From Rhipicephalus microplus (lineage: Eukaryota; Arthropoda; Arachnida; Ixodida; Ixodidae), in the NCBI RefSeq assembly GCF_043290135.1, contig NC_134710.1, forward strand, positions 278,947,776-279,011,775: a stretch of DNA of 64,000 nt, written 5' to 3'. Positions 53,846 through 64,000 of this stretch are shown here, piece by piece. The translations under genes were made by a program, and so were the position numbers. Each line of letters begins with the position of its first letter. The first letter of the stretch is position 1. The notes beneath the pieces are model-generated. The model had not been told where the DNA came from. It searched no databases and saw nothing but the letters and a program-made list of their open reading frames with translations.

Positions 53846-53917
53846 GGCTCGTTGGTCTAGGGGTATGATTCTCGCTTTGGGTGCGAGAGGTCCCGGGTTC
53901 AAATCCCGGACGAGCCC
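53846..53917 (+). tRNA. tRNA-Pro (anticodon UGG)
   Basis: A 72-nt cloverleaf. The acceptor GGCTCGT pairs with ACGAGCC, the A box region is TGGTCTAGGGG, the anticodon arm is CTCGC-TTTGGGT-GCGAG giving UGG, and the T arm CCCGG-GTTCAAATC-CCGG has an intact B box. T-runs follow from 53919. Its flanks are shared with the tRNA-Pro pseudogenes at 15584 and 29958, so it is the surviving member of that duplicated locus. Confidence 0.95.
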
Positions 53918-55458
53918 ATTTTTTATTTCATTTTTTTTTTTGTCTGGCAATTCGCTACGACGTGACCGAAAATGCTTGTTCATCTTAAATCCTAGCTTTA
54001 TTTTTAATAAGCAATCTGCTTTAAAAGACCACCAGTCCGTGCATAGCCAAAAAAAAGTCTTAATCATGCACGGCATGTGGTCTCTTTGTCCTCTTCTTTG
54101 TTTTCATTCTCTTCCTCTTCTGCTTCGCTTTTGATTCAGGTGTGCCGATTTAACGGTGATTGATTCAATAACAAGAGAACAAGTGAGGTATGCCACAAAC
54201 TTGTCTCTGTGGTTGGTAGCGCAAGAGCTTCTTCCTGTCACATTTTTCGTAAGGCAGGGATATTCAATAGGTGCGTATTTCCTCGGCGTGAGAGGTTATC
54301 GGTATTGTTATTCTTCATATTTTTTTGTAAATAATTCTCCATCAAAGAAATACACCAAAGAAATGTATTAGGACAAATAACAGTGTAGCGCCTTCAAAAA
54401 ACGTAACACATGGCCCCAGCTTAAAAACTAAAGCCCAACTTGCAATGGGTGCGAGTGCCGGAGTTTACACAAACATGAAACTAGAAAACTTGATTCTTTT
54501 TATCGGGACGTTTTATGGTTGCCACGTACTGGGAAACGAAGAAATGTATCCGCCAGTAGATAGATCGATGCCAATCAGTTGAGTGATGCATATGTTGTGA
54601 ACTAAAAATTCCTGAATATGATCGTGCCATAAGGGCTACCAGGTCACTGGACAGAAGTTAATGCTTGCCGAAGGGAATGCTAGGAAAATATAAGGCCACC
54701 CATGTCCAATATGGCAAAGTGGTTCCGGAGACCACAAGAAATTGCCTGGATGGGAAACAACTTGTATTTAGAGCTGTCAGGTCATACTTATACTTATGTT
54801 AAAATAATGAGCTTCCAGTGAATTATTGTTTCGAGGAATATTTGGCTCATTGGTCTAGGAGGCTGCACGTTCCATGGCTGTTTAGAAGGCCGTAAAAAGA
54901 AATCGAGAGAACAACATCACAGAAATCCTCATATACCTTCTTATACGGGACACATTGCCTAAATATTTAATGGAGAATCGGGCCTCCAGGAAGCGACTTG
55001 ACTCGATAATCTTTTCAAACCAACCTTGTGTTTGACCTCTGAATCTAACCGAAGAAAGAAGAGACTCGGGTGAAGCTTTAGCGTAACAAGCAGCCTGTTT
55101 GCCTGGATGTTAAAACTTTCTTCTTTGAGCTTAATTCTGGTTGTTTGCCATTGAAGGCGTCGTTGTCTGCAAAAAGTGTGTTTGTTCCGTGGGTTGACCA
55201 CTGCTTTTACTTTTGCAAACGCGAAGTCATTGAGCATTTGTTTTCTGGAATACCGGGTTGGGGTGTTTTGGGGATGTCTTCTAAGCCCGTGTTTCTGCGC
55301 GTTTCTCTGACTTTGTTTGTTGATTGCAAAAAAATGCCAATTAATGTATCTGGCTGGCTATCTCTCATAGAATCATTGTTGTATATAAAACAATTGTAAA
55401 ATTTTGTGCCATTTTTGGAATCTAGAGCACTGAAGTAATCAAAGAACAACAAAAAGAA
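53918..55458 (+). other. Diverged unit copy downstream of tRNA-Pro(UGG)
   Basis: No gene. The stretch 54040-54320 aligns with 15780-16040 of copy A (TGATTGATTCAATAACA). From about 54330 it aligns instead with 42120-43290, so the segments are joined differently from copies A and B. A T-run at 53919 can act as the RNA polymerase III terminator. Confidence 0.5.
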
Positions 55459-55531
55459 TCCGGTTGGTCTAGGAGTATGAGTCATGCTTCGGGTGCGCGA
55501 AGTGCCAGGTTAGACTCTCGGGTGAGCTCCC
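55459..55531 (+). pseudogene. tRNA-Pro-derived pseudogene, CGG-type
   Basis: TTGGTCTAGGAGTATGAGTC followed by ATGCTTCGGGTGCGCGAAG suggests a tRNA-Pro(CGG) parent. The T arm CCAGGTTAGACTCTCGG does not pair well and the B box is lost. The paralogue is at 43290. Confidence 0.55.
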
Positions 55532-56944
55532 GAATACTTTTTTTGATTGTGCATTCAACACATACTGTTTCGCACGAGCATCCTAGGCTTTTGATGATAT
55601 TTTTAAACTGTGTTTAAAAGGACTGGTTATATTTCGCAATAATTGAAAGATTTGACAAGCCTTGGCATGCTCATGGCTACACTAACGAAGGAAAACCACG
55701 TGGAATCGTTGCTATGATCTTCTACCAATTCCATTAAAACAGCCATCGGCCAGCAGTTCAAGGCTGCGTGCAAGGTAGCAGCATAGAGTAATGCTTGCAA
55801 TCGTTTTGTGGAAAGCAATGAAATAGTCCTATTTGAAGGAATACATGGAGCAAGTTTATGGAAGTGGTATATATAGTTTGCAGGATAAAAAGAGCGCATG
55901 GTCGAGCCGAAACTGTCTGCTAGGAAATGCAACGCAATGCAAATAACCATGTCCTAAATTTCGGCGAGTAATGGGGTATTATTGTCGCTGTTTAGCTTTT
56001 GAAGCAGCGAAATCTATTTAGAGACGCTCACGCTGTTTTGTTTGTGAACGCGAAGGCATCGATGGGTCACAAATATTTCGGCCACGACTGGGCACGAGCG
56101 GGCACAGAGCGGGTGTCGCATGTTCGTAAATACAAGCGCGTAAAATGCACTTTTTTCTCGGTCAAGAACACTGTTTTTCCCAGTCAGCCACTCAACAGAC
56201 ATAAACGCGCCTGCCGTCATTGCTAAGTGTCAAAGAAGCTTCCTGTGTACACGCATGGTGCACATGGTGTAACAGTTCGCAATCTCTTGCGTCATTTTAT
56301 AAGATACAGTAGGTAATCGATATATCGAGCGCGTATAGATTACAATCTACGAAAATTGACATTGCCTTTACGTACAGTTTTCAATAAATTTTTGCTTTAA
56401 AGCAGCTGGTTTTCCTGAAGACTGACCAGTCGCCGGTGTCACTTTCAAGGAGGCTATCGCATTGAGCGAACTTTTGCGCTGTCGTTGTTTTATCTTCCGT
56501 GTGTTATCAATCACATACATCTCTTATCTCGGTGACTGCACATACGTGGAACGAAAAATCTTACAAAGCCACGCTGTCTTGATTTCTATCAGCTCGATGA
56601 ATACAGTTCTGCTAAGGATCACGTATTCATGGTCACTCACGAGCTTCGACGTGAGCTTGTTGCAACCGAGTGAGGCCATCGTTGTTTTGTGGAGCAGGGA
56701 AAAAGTCAATCGACACCAGAAATCCTGAAAACTAGGAAAAACGAAAATACCACACGAAATAAGCTTTATCATAATAACGCGAATGATTTTGAGCATATTA
56801 TAGATATAATTTGTTTTTTATACTTTTTTGAGCTACAGAATATATTGATACAAGCCATGATGAACATGAAAGAATGGTCTATCAAGGTGACGAAAATTAA
56901 ACATTCCTTATATAAACAAAAGTATTAGCCTTGACGGACTACAA
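55532..56944 (+). other. Unassigned region
   Basis: No recognised gene or repeat. The 14-bp target duplication of the next SINE ends it (56931-56944). Confidence 0.35.
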
Positions 56945-57178
56945 TGATATGTGTGGTTTAACGTCCCAAAACCACCATATGATTATGAGAGACGCCGCTG
57001 TGGAGGGCTCCAGAAATTTCGACCCCCTGGGGTTCTTTAATGTGCACCCAAATCTGAGCACACGGGCCTACAACATTTCCGCCTCCGTCAAAAATGCAGC
57101 TGCTGCAGCCGGGATTCGATCCCGCGACATGCGGGTCAGCAGCCGAGTACCTCAGCCACTAGACCACCGCGGCGGGGT
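56945..57178 (-). repeat. Full-length SINE, minus strand
   Basis: Flanked by a perfect 14-bp target duplication TTGACGGACTACAA (56931-56944 and 57179-57192). The plus-strand sequence reads TGTGGTTTAACGTCCCAAAAC to GACCACCGCGGCGGGG, the reverse complement of the SINE at 39318 including its tRNA-like head. It is among the best-preserved copies here, so among the younger. Confidence 0.92.
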
Positions 57179-57192
57179 TTGACGGACTACAA

Positions 57193-57796
57193 GCAAAAGC
57201 GTATAAAAAAGTAGGTGGTTCGGCTTTGTAGGCTTGACTGTGCTGCTACAGAAGGTGGTCGTGAGGTGGAGACAATTTTGCGCAGCGGCCATGGCAGTGG
57301 CACACAGGCGCTGCCATGAAGGAAGGAAAAACAAAGGAGGGAGCATTACGTAACACAACCACCGCGAACGCCAGACACGTTAGAAAACGTCATAGCGTGC
57401 GGTACATTTCGGTAGTCTCAGTAACGATTTGTTTTTGAACCTCCTGCGTGAACCGACTGGACGGCGCCGAAGCAGTAGTCTTCGACTAAAAGCTACCGGG
57501 CACGATATACCGAAGTATCGGTAAGTCTCGTTGCTTTGTTGATCTTGCCGGGAAAGGTCACGTGCGACACTTCTGGCTTCAAAACAACTTGGCTTGCCAC
57601 GGCTGCCCACGTGATGTCGTTCTCCTTTCTCTCTTGTTTTCACTGTGTTTTTATTGCCACCATGTTTGATCCCGTGACCGTAACTGGCCTTTTCCCAGCC
57701 AGTTGCCCCAGGGAGCGCATTGAGCAAGCGAAGAGGACGTGGCCGTAACTGAGGTGAGAAGCTAACATGCCAGCTTTGACTGGACAAAACAGCTGG
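57193..57796 (+). other. Unassigned region
   Basis: A long minus-strand open frame (57853-57380) exists, but no motif is recognised and its composition is not convincing. Confidence 0.35.
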
Positions 57797-57868
57797 GGAA
57801 AATTGTCTATGGGGTATGAATCTCGCTGAGGGTGCGAGAAGTCCCGATTTCAAATCCCGGACAAAACC
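57797..57868 (+). pseudogene. tRNA-Pro-derived pseudogene, AGG-type
   Basis: It keeps GTCTATGGGGTATGAATC, the anticodon arm CTCGC-TGAGGGT-GCGAG (anticodon AGG) and TTCAAATCCCGGAC, but the acceptor stem is lost at the 5' side (GGAAAATT). An A-to-G-type scatter of changes separates it from 62847-62918. Confidence 0.6.
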
Positions 57869-58088
57869 TCATTTTTACAGCGGAAGATGCATATGGCTAG
57901 GAGAAACGAAAAACTGTCCGGGAGCGGTGTCACGAGCAGTCTCCAGTGGCTGTACTATGAGTTACGTCGTTTTCTGCGTCATACACAAGCACGCGTTTCA
58001 TTGGTTCTGTTACAAGTGGCGTCATCCATCCCGTCGCTGCCAGGGAGCCAAGCACGCGGGCATCAGTTCCTATACTAAGACTTTCCAC

Positions 58089-58504
58089 ATGGGTAAGCCA
58101 CGGACAACTCCAGAAGAGCGCTGAAAGTGGAACTGTGAGAGCGCTCGCATTTCCGCGCTGATTGTGCTGCCCGGGCACAAAAACACGCCCAGGAGGCTGC
58201 AAGCCAGCAGGAACTGCATACGGATTATCCAGCAGCCTTCCAAGCCGCGCTAAAGCACGAACGGAAATGCAAGCGCAGGTGCCGTGCGGAACCTGCAAAC
58301 CACGAAGCCAAGTTAGCTCGCGATGTGAAGCGCTTTTAAACACGCCGCGCCGAACAAGCGGCGTTGCGGCGTCAACGTGATGACTGTGGGAGCTCGTTCG
58401 GCAGGGCGAATGCCCGCTTTCGGTGGGAATTTCTCCAGCAGCACTTTGGTTTCGGCTGCGACGCCTGTGACTGCCTGTGGCTCGAGAACAACCCCTGCGA
58501 TTAG
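58089..58504 (+). pseudogene. Helitron-associated N-terminal relic
   Basis: It begins with MGKPRTTPEER, followed by a stop. After a frame change the main frame runs from about 58154 to TAG 58504 with one stop near 58337. It has Ala/Arg/Lys/Gln-rich repeats (AQEAASQQEL, LRRQRDDCGSS) and ends FLQQHFGFGCDACDCLWLEN. From memory, tick and spider proteins with TPEER starts, RRR/EA repeats and a CD-CDRLWF motif are the N-terminal parts of Helitron/PIF1-type proteins. No helicase or Rep motif is present here, so the link is by this end only. Confidence 0.4.
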
Positions 58505-60980
58505 AGAGTTTTAGTTCAGTGCGCGCAAGGGCGTATAGCGTACGCATCGCGCGAGAGGGGGCAAGTGTGCGCATGCGCTCAACCTAAGGTAGATGCCAAC
58601 GTTTCCGCACGCAGGAGATGCACACGCTAGGTATCGGCGCTCATGTTGCGCCCACTACGGTCGTTGCGTAGCTTACCGGCAGCTCTCGCGAGATCTCGAG
58701 CTGCCGACACTAAAACAGACAAGATGTCTGCGAACGGCCACGCAACGATGGTCGCGGCAGCGAACGAAGTCTGTGTGCGTTTCAATGGATTTGGAACCTA
58801 AATAAGTAACCCGAGGCCAATAGGTGAACAGGTTCAGTGGACGGCGATCGCTGCTAAGCCGGAGTACAACGTTGGACGACCGGACAACTTCATTCAAGAA
58901 GAACCAGGAACCCGATGGTGGCGTGAAGCACCATTCTTTCTCTCTCTCTGTCTAAGTGATTATGACAAGGAAAAGAAGAGAAAAGTGCCACCCGTAACTG
59001 TCTATCACTTGCACGACACGTCAAGAGGTCGCCACAGGGGATGGGGCAGTGGGAGTAAAAAAGGATAGGTCAAGAAAAAAAGCACCGCAACGGATTTGTG
59101 GTTTTCTTACGGGGCGTCGTGTGTTGTGTTTGATACCTTTGAACAGTGGTGGTTGCGACGTGTGTCTAACCGGAAGATGTCTGAATGATCAGCAGCAAAG
59201 CATTCAAAGCGTTAGAAAGTAAAGGCTTGTTCTAGTCAAGCATTTATAGCGTGCATGCGGATGCACGTTCATGTTCTGCGAAACTCGGGAGATTTTTCTC
59301 GCACATGGCGCCCTCATCATTGTTAAAGCAGCTTTCACGGCACGTGAGCAGTGACACTTGAAGACGCCGGCACGAATCTGGGAATATTTGTATGGAGGGT
59401 TTAGCAACCCCTGTGTGTTTTTTCGTGGTGTAAGAAAGTGTCTGTAGCCACAATAAATGTTAAGTTAGCTGTAAATGTCAAGTTAGCCGTCCCTCATTCA
59501 TCCTAGCCTGAACACGCCAAACCAGCACTCGTCCTCGGCAAAGATGCCTTGTCTCGTGCTTTGACGTGTGTGTTGCATCGATGAATATTGGTTATTACAG
59601 CTTGCTTCCAGAGATAGTGTGAAGCAACACTCGGAGGAAGGCCTATTTATGCTCAGGTGCAGTACACGTTTCAGATGTTGCGCCCGGTAAACTAATGCTG
59701 TAGGGGGCACCTTTAAACGTAGCGTATACGCAGCGCGCGGCACGTTGAGAATTCACATCCTTGCGTACACTAAACTAAAAGTCTCTATTAAAGCATTGCG
59801 AAGCGCATTAATCCGCTCATTACACTCCTCAATGACCGTGATCAAGCGAGATACATATATGGCATGAGAACTAAACAGTGGTATATCCAAGCGAAACGTG
59901 TGTCCAACCTAATTAAGAAGCACGAATTTGTAACCAATAATTATGAAAGGCTTCCGTACAGCGTCGGGTTGACCCCATTGCTAAATACTGGGGCCGTACG
60001 TTTCATCTTTCTCTGGTTTACCATTTGTACAGAGTGTTCATGCGGTGATGTTTTTTTTTAATATTCGGAGGAAAAAATGCGACCAATGCTTCTTAATCAA
60101 CCCACTTTTATTTGGTGAAGTTCCTTGCTATAGCCGTTCATTTTATCAGACAACTTCTATGTACTGTGCGGTCTGGTCTACCCGTTGGTCTCACCATCGA
60201 GAGTAAAAAGCCGATAACGTTCCACACCAGAGAAGTTTTCCCAGCAATGCATGTGAACTCGCTGGTCTAGGCTCAATAAATAAAAGACAAATTGGCCCGA
60301 ATCTACATGTTACACTGTAAATGTCGTCGAAAGACGATAATCTAGCGTCTGGAGAGAGTGAACAAAACGTTTATTTGATGTTCTGCGCAAGAAAATCTGT
60401 GAATGGTATTCTGAAGGTGCTGCGTTAGACTGCCTCGAGCGTGTAGCGGAGGCAAACAAGTGCATCTAGGCACGTTAGACACAAGCGTAATCTGGAAGTT
60501 GTCTTCGAAAACGAAAGCGCGCGCGACCGCGGAGAAAGATACGCGCCAGTCTCGGAGGTGATAAGGTGTAGAATGCAAAGCGACGGGCAGGTGCCACCAC
60601 CGTGTCGTCGTAGCAAAGCGTTGGAAACACCTCTTTCAGCATCGCGTTGCACTGTCAGCGCAGCGCGATAAACGCTGCAGTCCTTAGAGTTACTTCTGTG
60701 TGCCTCTTCTAGTATAAAGGCAGACATGCAAAACATAGACGTGTTGTTATGGCGCCTCATATATGCGCAATATTTGCTTTTTAATTGACAATCGCACAAC
60801 TCTGAGCGCTAAACCTTGAGCAATATTGGCGGGTGCTGCGGATGGTGTTGGCCGTTTGGTGCCGTTTGAGGTGTCGTTGGGGCGGACAAACAGACAATTG
60901 TACAGACAGACAGACAGACCGACCGACAGAAAGACCAAAAGTTTTCTGTCCAAGGTCGCCAAGAAAGACTATCGTCTTTA
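58505..60980 (+). other. Unassigned region
   Basis: No recognised gene. A GACA-type microsatellite lies at 60889-60930. The stretch 60050-60200 aligns loosely with 61050-61210 and 62920-63070 (downstream flanks of tRNA-Pro-like loci), suggesting a further, largely eroded copy. Confidence 0.35.
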
Positions 60981-61052
60981 AAAATTGTTGGTTTCGGTGT
61001 ATGACTCTCGCTTTGGGTGCGAGAGGTGCTGGGTTCAAATCCGGCAGGATCT
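60981..61052 (+). pseudogene. tRNA-Pro-derived pseudogene, UGG-type
   Basis: TTGGTTTCGGTGTATGACTC, the anticodon arm CTCGC-TTTGGGT-GCGAG with UGG intact, and GGGTTCAAATCC as a good B box remain. The acceptor stem is destroyed at both ends. The downstream flank is shared with the intact tRNA-Pro(AGG) at 62847. Confidence 0.65.
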
Positions 61053-62539
61053 TTATTTTATTCGAAAAGGAAATATGACCATTGCTTCGTATTCATCGTA
61101 CTTTTATTCTGTGAAGTTTCTTTATCAAGCCTTCCAGTTCACCAGACAACTTCCATGTGCTCTCGAGTGTGGCCGATGCGTCGGTCTCACTACCCAGACC
61201 AACGAGCCGTCGACACTCCAGAAAGCATGGGTGGGCTTATTGAATCGAAATTCCGAGGAGAATTTTATAGAAGTGCGGGGATGGCATGTGGTCATTGCTT
61301 GTGCTAGCGAACATGCGGAAGATATTTTTTCACTTTATTTTAATTTCGTTCGTTCTTGACTTCACAGGACCATGAAAATTCAAGGAGAACATCCATCGCC
61401 GAGAAAAGTGCCATTTAGATGTTATTCTTTTAAAACATTGCGTTAGTTTGATCAAGAGGCCTAGCTCAATTTGTAGTTGTAGCAGAAACATACAAAGCAT
61501 GGTGTAATATTATGCACATTGCATACAAAATCGAAGGAACCTAAATTAAATTGAGATGGTGACGGGAAATCTATTGCCCCGCAGAATGTTACTTGTGGCG
61601 TGATCATCGCCATCGGGATTATTAGGCCGTTTTTCACAGGCTGATGACTGACTACCCTTGACAGACATTCTGCCATGTCCCTCCCATGTCCTTCAGGACG
61701 TCACGTTAACGTAAAGCATGTAAACAATGACACTCAGGTTCAACTTTATCTTCAGGTCTTGCTTTCGTAACGTGGAACAACCCTGACATTTAGCCTTCAG
61801 AACGAGTACAATGAACGTAATGAACCTAATGGTCTTGATCAAACAAACCAGTTTTGTTCATGGGTAAAAGTATGATTCCGGGGGAAACACGTTCCTGGGA
61901 AATTATCTTAGCATAATCTTTATTTGGATATGACAACGCTAGCCACTCTGAGGCAACTGAATTGAGTTTAGCTTATGGTATAATATTTGTCGCAGCAACT
62001 GTAGCGATATACCTTATTCAGCTACGACTTCGTGGAACATTGAGTTTCTGCAGCAGGTGTACGCTCCGGCTGTCCTCATGCTTTATCTATATGATTTGGT
62101 TGCGCTTGAACTGACAGTAATACCATGCATATACAACAAGCCCAAATTTGATGCTGTTGATTTGGTTACTTGCTGCGGCATTGGCATGGTGTTGTCTAAA
62201 GCACAACGGCATTCTGACCAATACCTACATAAATTTTATATATTGCTATGGCCTGTAATGAGTCCGCTTAAGGGCGCACGCAAGTACAGTTTACCAAAGG
62301 CAGTATAGTTTTCAATTTTTTTCGCATAAAAAAAAAGCTAGCTGAAAGCGTAAAATCATTTCGTGCCAACGCCTGCCGCGTCCTTAGCTACTTGAGCACA
62401 TAAAATACGCCACTGTTCCCATCATAGTCTATTCACTTAGAAAAAGTTAACTTAAGGGAGAAGCATGTATTCTATCACACTTGATGTCAATATTTATCAT
62501 TCATAATAAATGTGTAAATACCATATATGTCTGCACATT
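61053..62539 (+). other. Diverged unit copy: spacer before tRNA-Pro(AGG)
   Basis: No gene. The stretch 61380-62330 aligns with 13000-14090 of copy A and with 51090-52250 (for example TTAACGTAAAGCATGTAAACAATGACAC). Confidence 0.5.
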
Positions 62540-62705
62540 TCGTACCCCATGACCAGATATGTTCTGCGAAAGAAAAGGGAAGAACGCGAGAATTCAAATT
62601 GTGCTGAATTTCCAAGCCACTGAAAAAAGGAAGACGACAATACAGAAGGCATTAGTTAAAAAGTCATGTAGCATTGTGAGACAGTACCTGTGAGCAAATT
62701 ATGCA
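62540..62705 (+). repeat. Single diverged 175-bp satellite monomer upstream of tRNA-Pro(AGG)
   Basis: GATATGTTCTGCGAAAGAAA, then GAAGAACGCGAG, GAAGACGACAATACAGAAGG and GTGAGCAAATTATG, match the monomer core in order, at lower identity than 53531-53705. It occupies the same place relative to the tRNA gene. Confidence 0.65.
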
Positions 62706-62846
62706 CAATGCCGATAATTTTTTTAGTGCTGCGTTCGCATGAGATGAACGTTACCAATTTAGGGCTTTCTTTAACTGTGTTAATTCTGCGCAGTTGACCA
62801 AAATTACAAGTAGCATAACTGCACAGATACAGCCAGCGCATGTGTC

Positions 62847-62918
62847 GGCTCGTTGGTCTAGGGGTATGATTCTCGCTTAGGGTGCGAGAGGTCCCGGGTT
62901 CAAATCCCGGACGAGCCC
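62847..62918 (+). tRNA. tRNA-Pro (anticodon AGG)
   Basis: Identical to the tRNA-Pro(UGG) at 53846 except in the anticodon loop (CTCGC-TTAGGGT-GCGAG, anticodon AGG) as far as I can read. All stems and both internal promoter boxes are intact. A T-run at 62923-62930 would terminate transcription. A34 would be modified to inosine in eukaryotes, so it would read CCU, CCC and CCA. Confidence 0.95.
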
Positions 62919-62922
62919 AAAA

Positions 62923-62930
62923 TTTTTTTT
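62923..62930 (+). terminator. RNA polymerase III terminator after tRNA-Pro(AGG)
   Basis: A run of eight T begins five bases after the tRNA. Confidence 0.75.
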
Positions 62931-63519
62931 ATCGGCAGATGAATTGTAACCATTGGTTACCATTGATCATACCGTCATTTTGTGAAGTTCTTTTGTTTAT
63001 TGGATTACTTCCATGTGTTGTCTAGGGGGCCGGATTGTTGGTGTGGTGCGTTGGTCTGACCAAGCAGAACAACGAGCCATCAACACTAAAGAAAGCATGA
63101 AGGGGCTCATCTGGTTCATAACCAGAGGATCCCCTTTATTTATATATGAGGATGACATGTTGTAACTGTATGTACTTGCTAGCATAAGGAGGAAATTTTC
63201 GTCACGGTATGGTTTGTTGAATCCTCTGCTTCACAGGGCAGTGATGAAGTAAGTGGAACCACCAAAGCTGAAAAATGTTGCCTTTTAGATGTTATTTCAT
63301 TGAACATATTGCGCTTGTTTGATCGGAAGGCAAAGCTGATTTGCGGGTTGTAGCACAACTATACGCAGCATGCTATGATTTGCACATGCGCACGTGAACA
63401 ATTTTCACTCAATGCGGATAACCGCAGCGGATGCACTTTATAGCTACAGCCTCTATGATTTATTTTCAGCTTTATCTGCTTCACACCTGGCCAACTTCAG
63501 GTGAGCGCCTAGGTGATTG
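62931..63519 (+). other. Spacer downstream of tRNA-Pro(AGG)
   Basis: No gene. The stretch 62935-63120 aligns with 61060-61230. From about 63200 another diverged unit copy begins (compare 51070-51400). Confidence 0.5.
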
Positions 63520-63756
63520 ATTTATATGTGGCATTTAACGTCCCAAAACCACCGTATGATTATGAGAGACGCTGTAGTGGAGGACTCCGGAAATTTCGAC
63601 CACCTGGGGTTCTTCACCGTGCACCCAAATCTGAGCACACAGGCCTACAACACTTCCGCCTCCATCGGAAATGCAGCCGCCGCAGTCGGGATTCAATCCC
63701 GCGACCTGCGGGTCAGCAGCCGAGTACCTTAGCCACTAGACCACCACGGCGGGGCA
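63520..63756 (-). repeat. Full-length SINE, minus strand
   Basis: ATGTGGCATTTAACGTCCCAAAACC to GACCACCACGGCGGGG is the reverse complement of the SINE at 39318 with its tRNA-like head. Flanks GCCTAGGTG and GCTTAGGTG suggest an imperfect target duplication. It interrupts a diverged unit copy. Confidence 0.88.
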
Positions 63757-64000
63757 CGCTTAGGTGCCGTAGGTTGCTACGTGTGGTGTGCGCATCTGCT
63801 ACGAAGTTATTTCATGTTTTTTCGGCAAGCTCAGGCTGGCTACACTCGACAGAAGTTCTGAGGATCAACGTCAGCCTCTGCTCTTTTTTTCGTAGCATGG
63901 CGTAACCTTGACATTTCACGTGAGAAAATGCACGGAACGTAATGAACCTAGCGATCCTGATCGAGTCAATCAGTTTTGGTCTTCAGTAAAAATCAGATTG
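63757..64000 (+). other. Diverged unit copy running off the window
   Basis: No gene; aligns with 51590-51910 and 23020-23240. Confidence 0.5.

Noticed and set aside
54840..54900. Possible further tRNA-Pro relic (GGCTCATTGGTCTAGG), paired with 42665
   Set aside because: Only the first 15-20 bases resemble a tRNA; no anticodon or T arm can be drawn.
57380..57853. A 157-codon minus-strand open frame rich in Arg and Ser
   Set aside because: No motif is recognised, there is no conservation to compare with, and it overlaps a tRNA-like relic.
57930..58574. A 214-codon minus-strand open frame
   Set aside because: It is antisense to the Helitron-associated relic in a GC-rich stretch; no family motif.

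Overview
The window looks like nuclear DNA of a hard tick (Ixodidae). This rests on several copies of a tRNA-headed SINE with the layout I remember for the tick family Ruka, on I-type LINEs with RNase H, on RTE and CR1/Jockey-type fossils, and on eukaryotic tRNA genes with internal A and B boxes. There is no bacterial gene organisation, operon, CRISPR array or rRNA. The genus cannot be fixed from the sequence alone. The only plausibly functional host genes I can support are tRNA genes: Glu(UUC), Gln(UUG), Pro(UGG), Pro(AGG), and a diverged Glu/Gln pair. Protein-coding signal is otherwise transposon or pseudogene.

Layout. 1-637 is the 3' end of a LINE. 754-5940 is a nearly complete Ty3/gypsy element with two LTRs that read as identical and a CTTT target duplication; its pol is broken by one frameshift and one stop. 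6222-30962 holds two tandem copies (A 6222-16586, B 16587-30962) of a unit of about 9.5 kb. Each carries, in order, a tRNA-Glu/tRNA-Gln pair, a CR1/Jockey-type LINE fossil, an RTE-type fossil, a tRNA-Pro relic, a SINE, TCCG-rich and ACAT microsatellites, six tandem 175-bp satellite monomers, and two more tRNA-Pro relics. Copy A gained an I-type LINE fragment (10851-11738). Copy B gained a minus-strand Ty3/gypsy element (23961-28719). A third copy starts at 30963 and is cut at 31330 by a degraded I-type LINE (31331 to about 36900) that itself carries a SINE.

From 37267 to about 39150 lies an intronless, broken copy of nucleoporin Nup107, followed by a textbook SINE with a 17-bp target duplication. 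From about 39700 to the end the sequence consists largely of older, diverged pieces of the same unit (around 39700-43400, 51080-55560, 60980-62960, 63200-64000), including intact tRNA-Pro(UGG) and tRNA-Pro(AGG). Between them are a vasa-like DEAD-box pseudogene with CCHC knuckles (49367-50715), a second smaller piece of the same gene (50905-51062), a THAP-like relic and a Helitron-associated relic.

The biological story is birth and death of tRNA genes by repeated segmental duplication, with transposon insertions that date the copies. The most notable single observations are the Glu-to-Asp anticodon change in copy B, the satellite expansion upstream of tRNA-Pro loci, and the paired vasa-like pseudogene fragments. 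I found no evidence of a new protein system.
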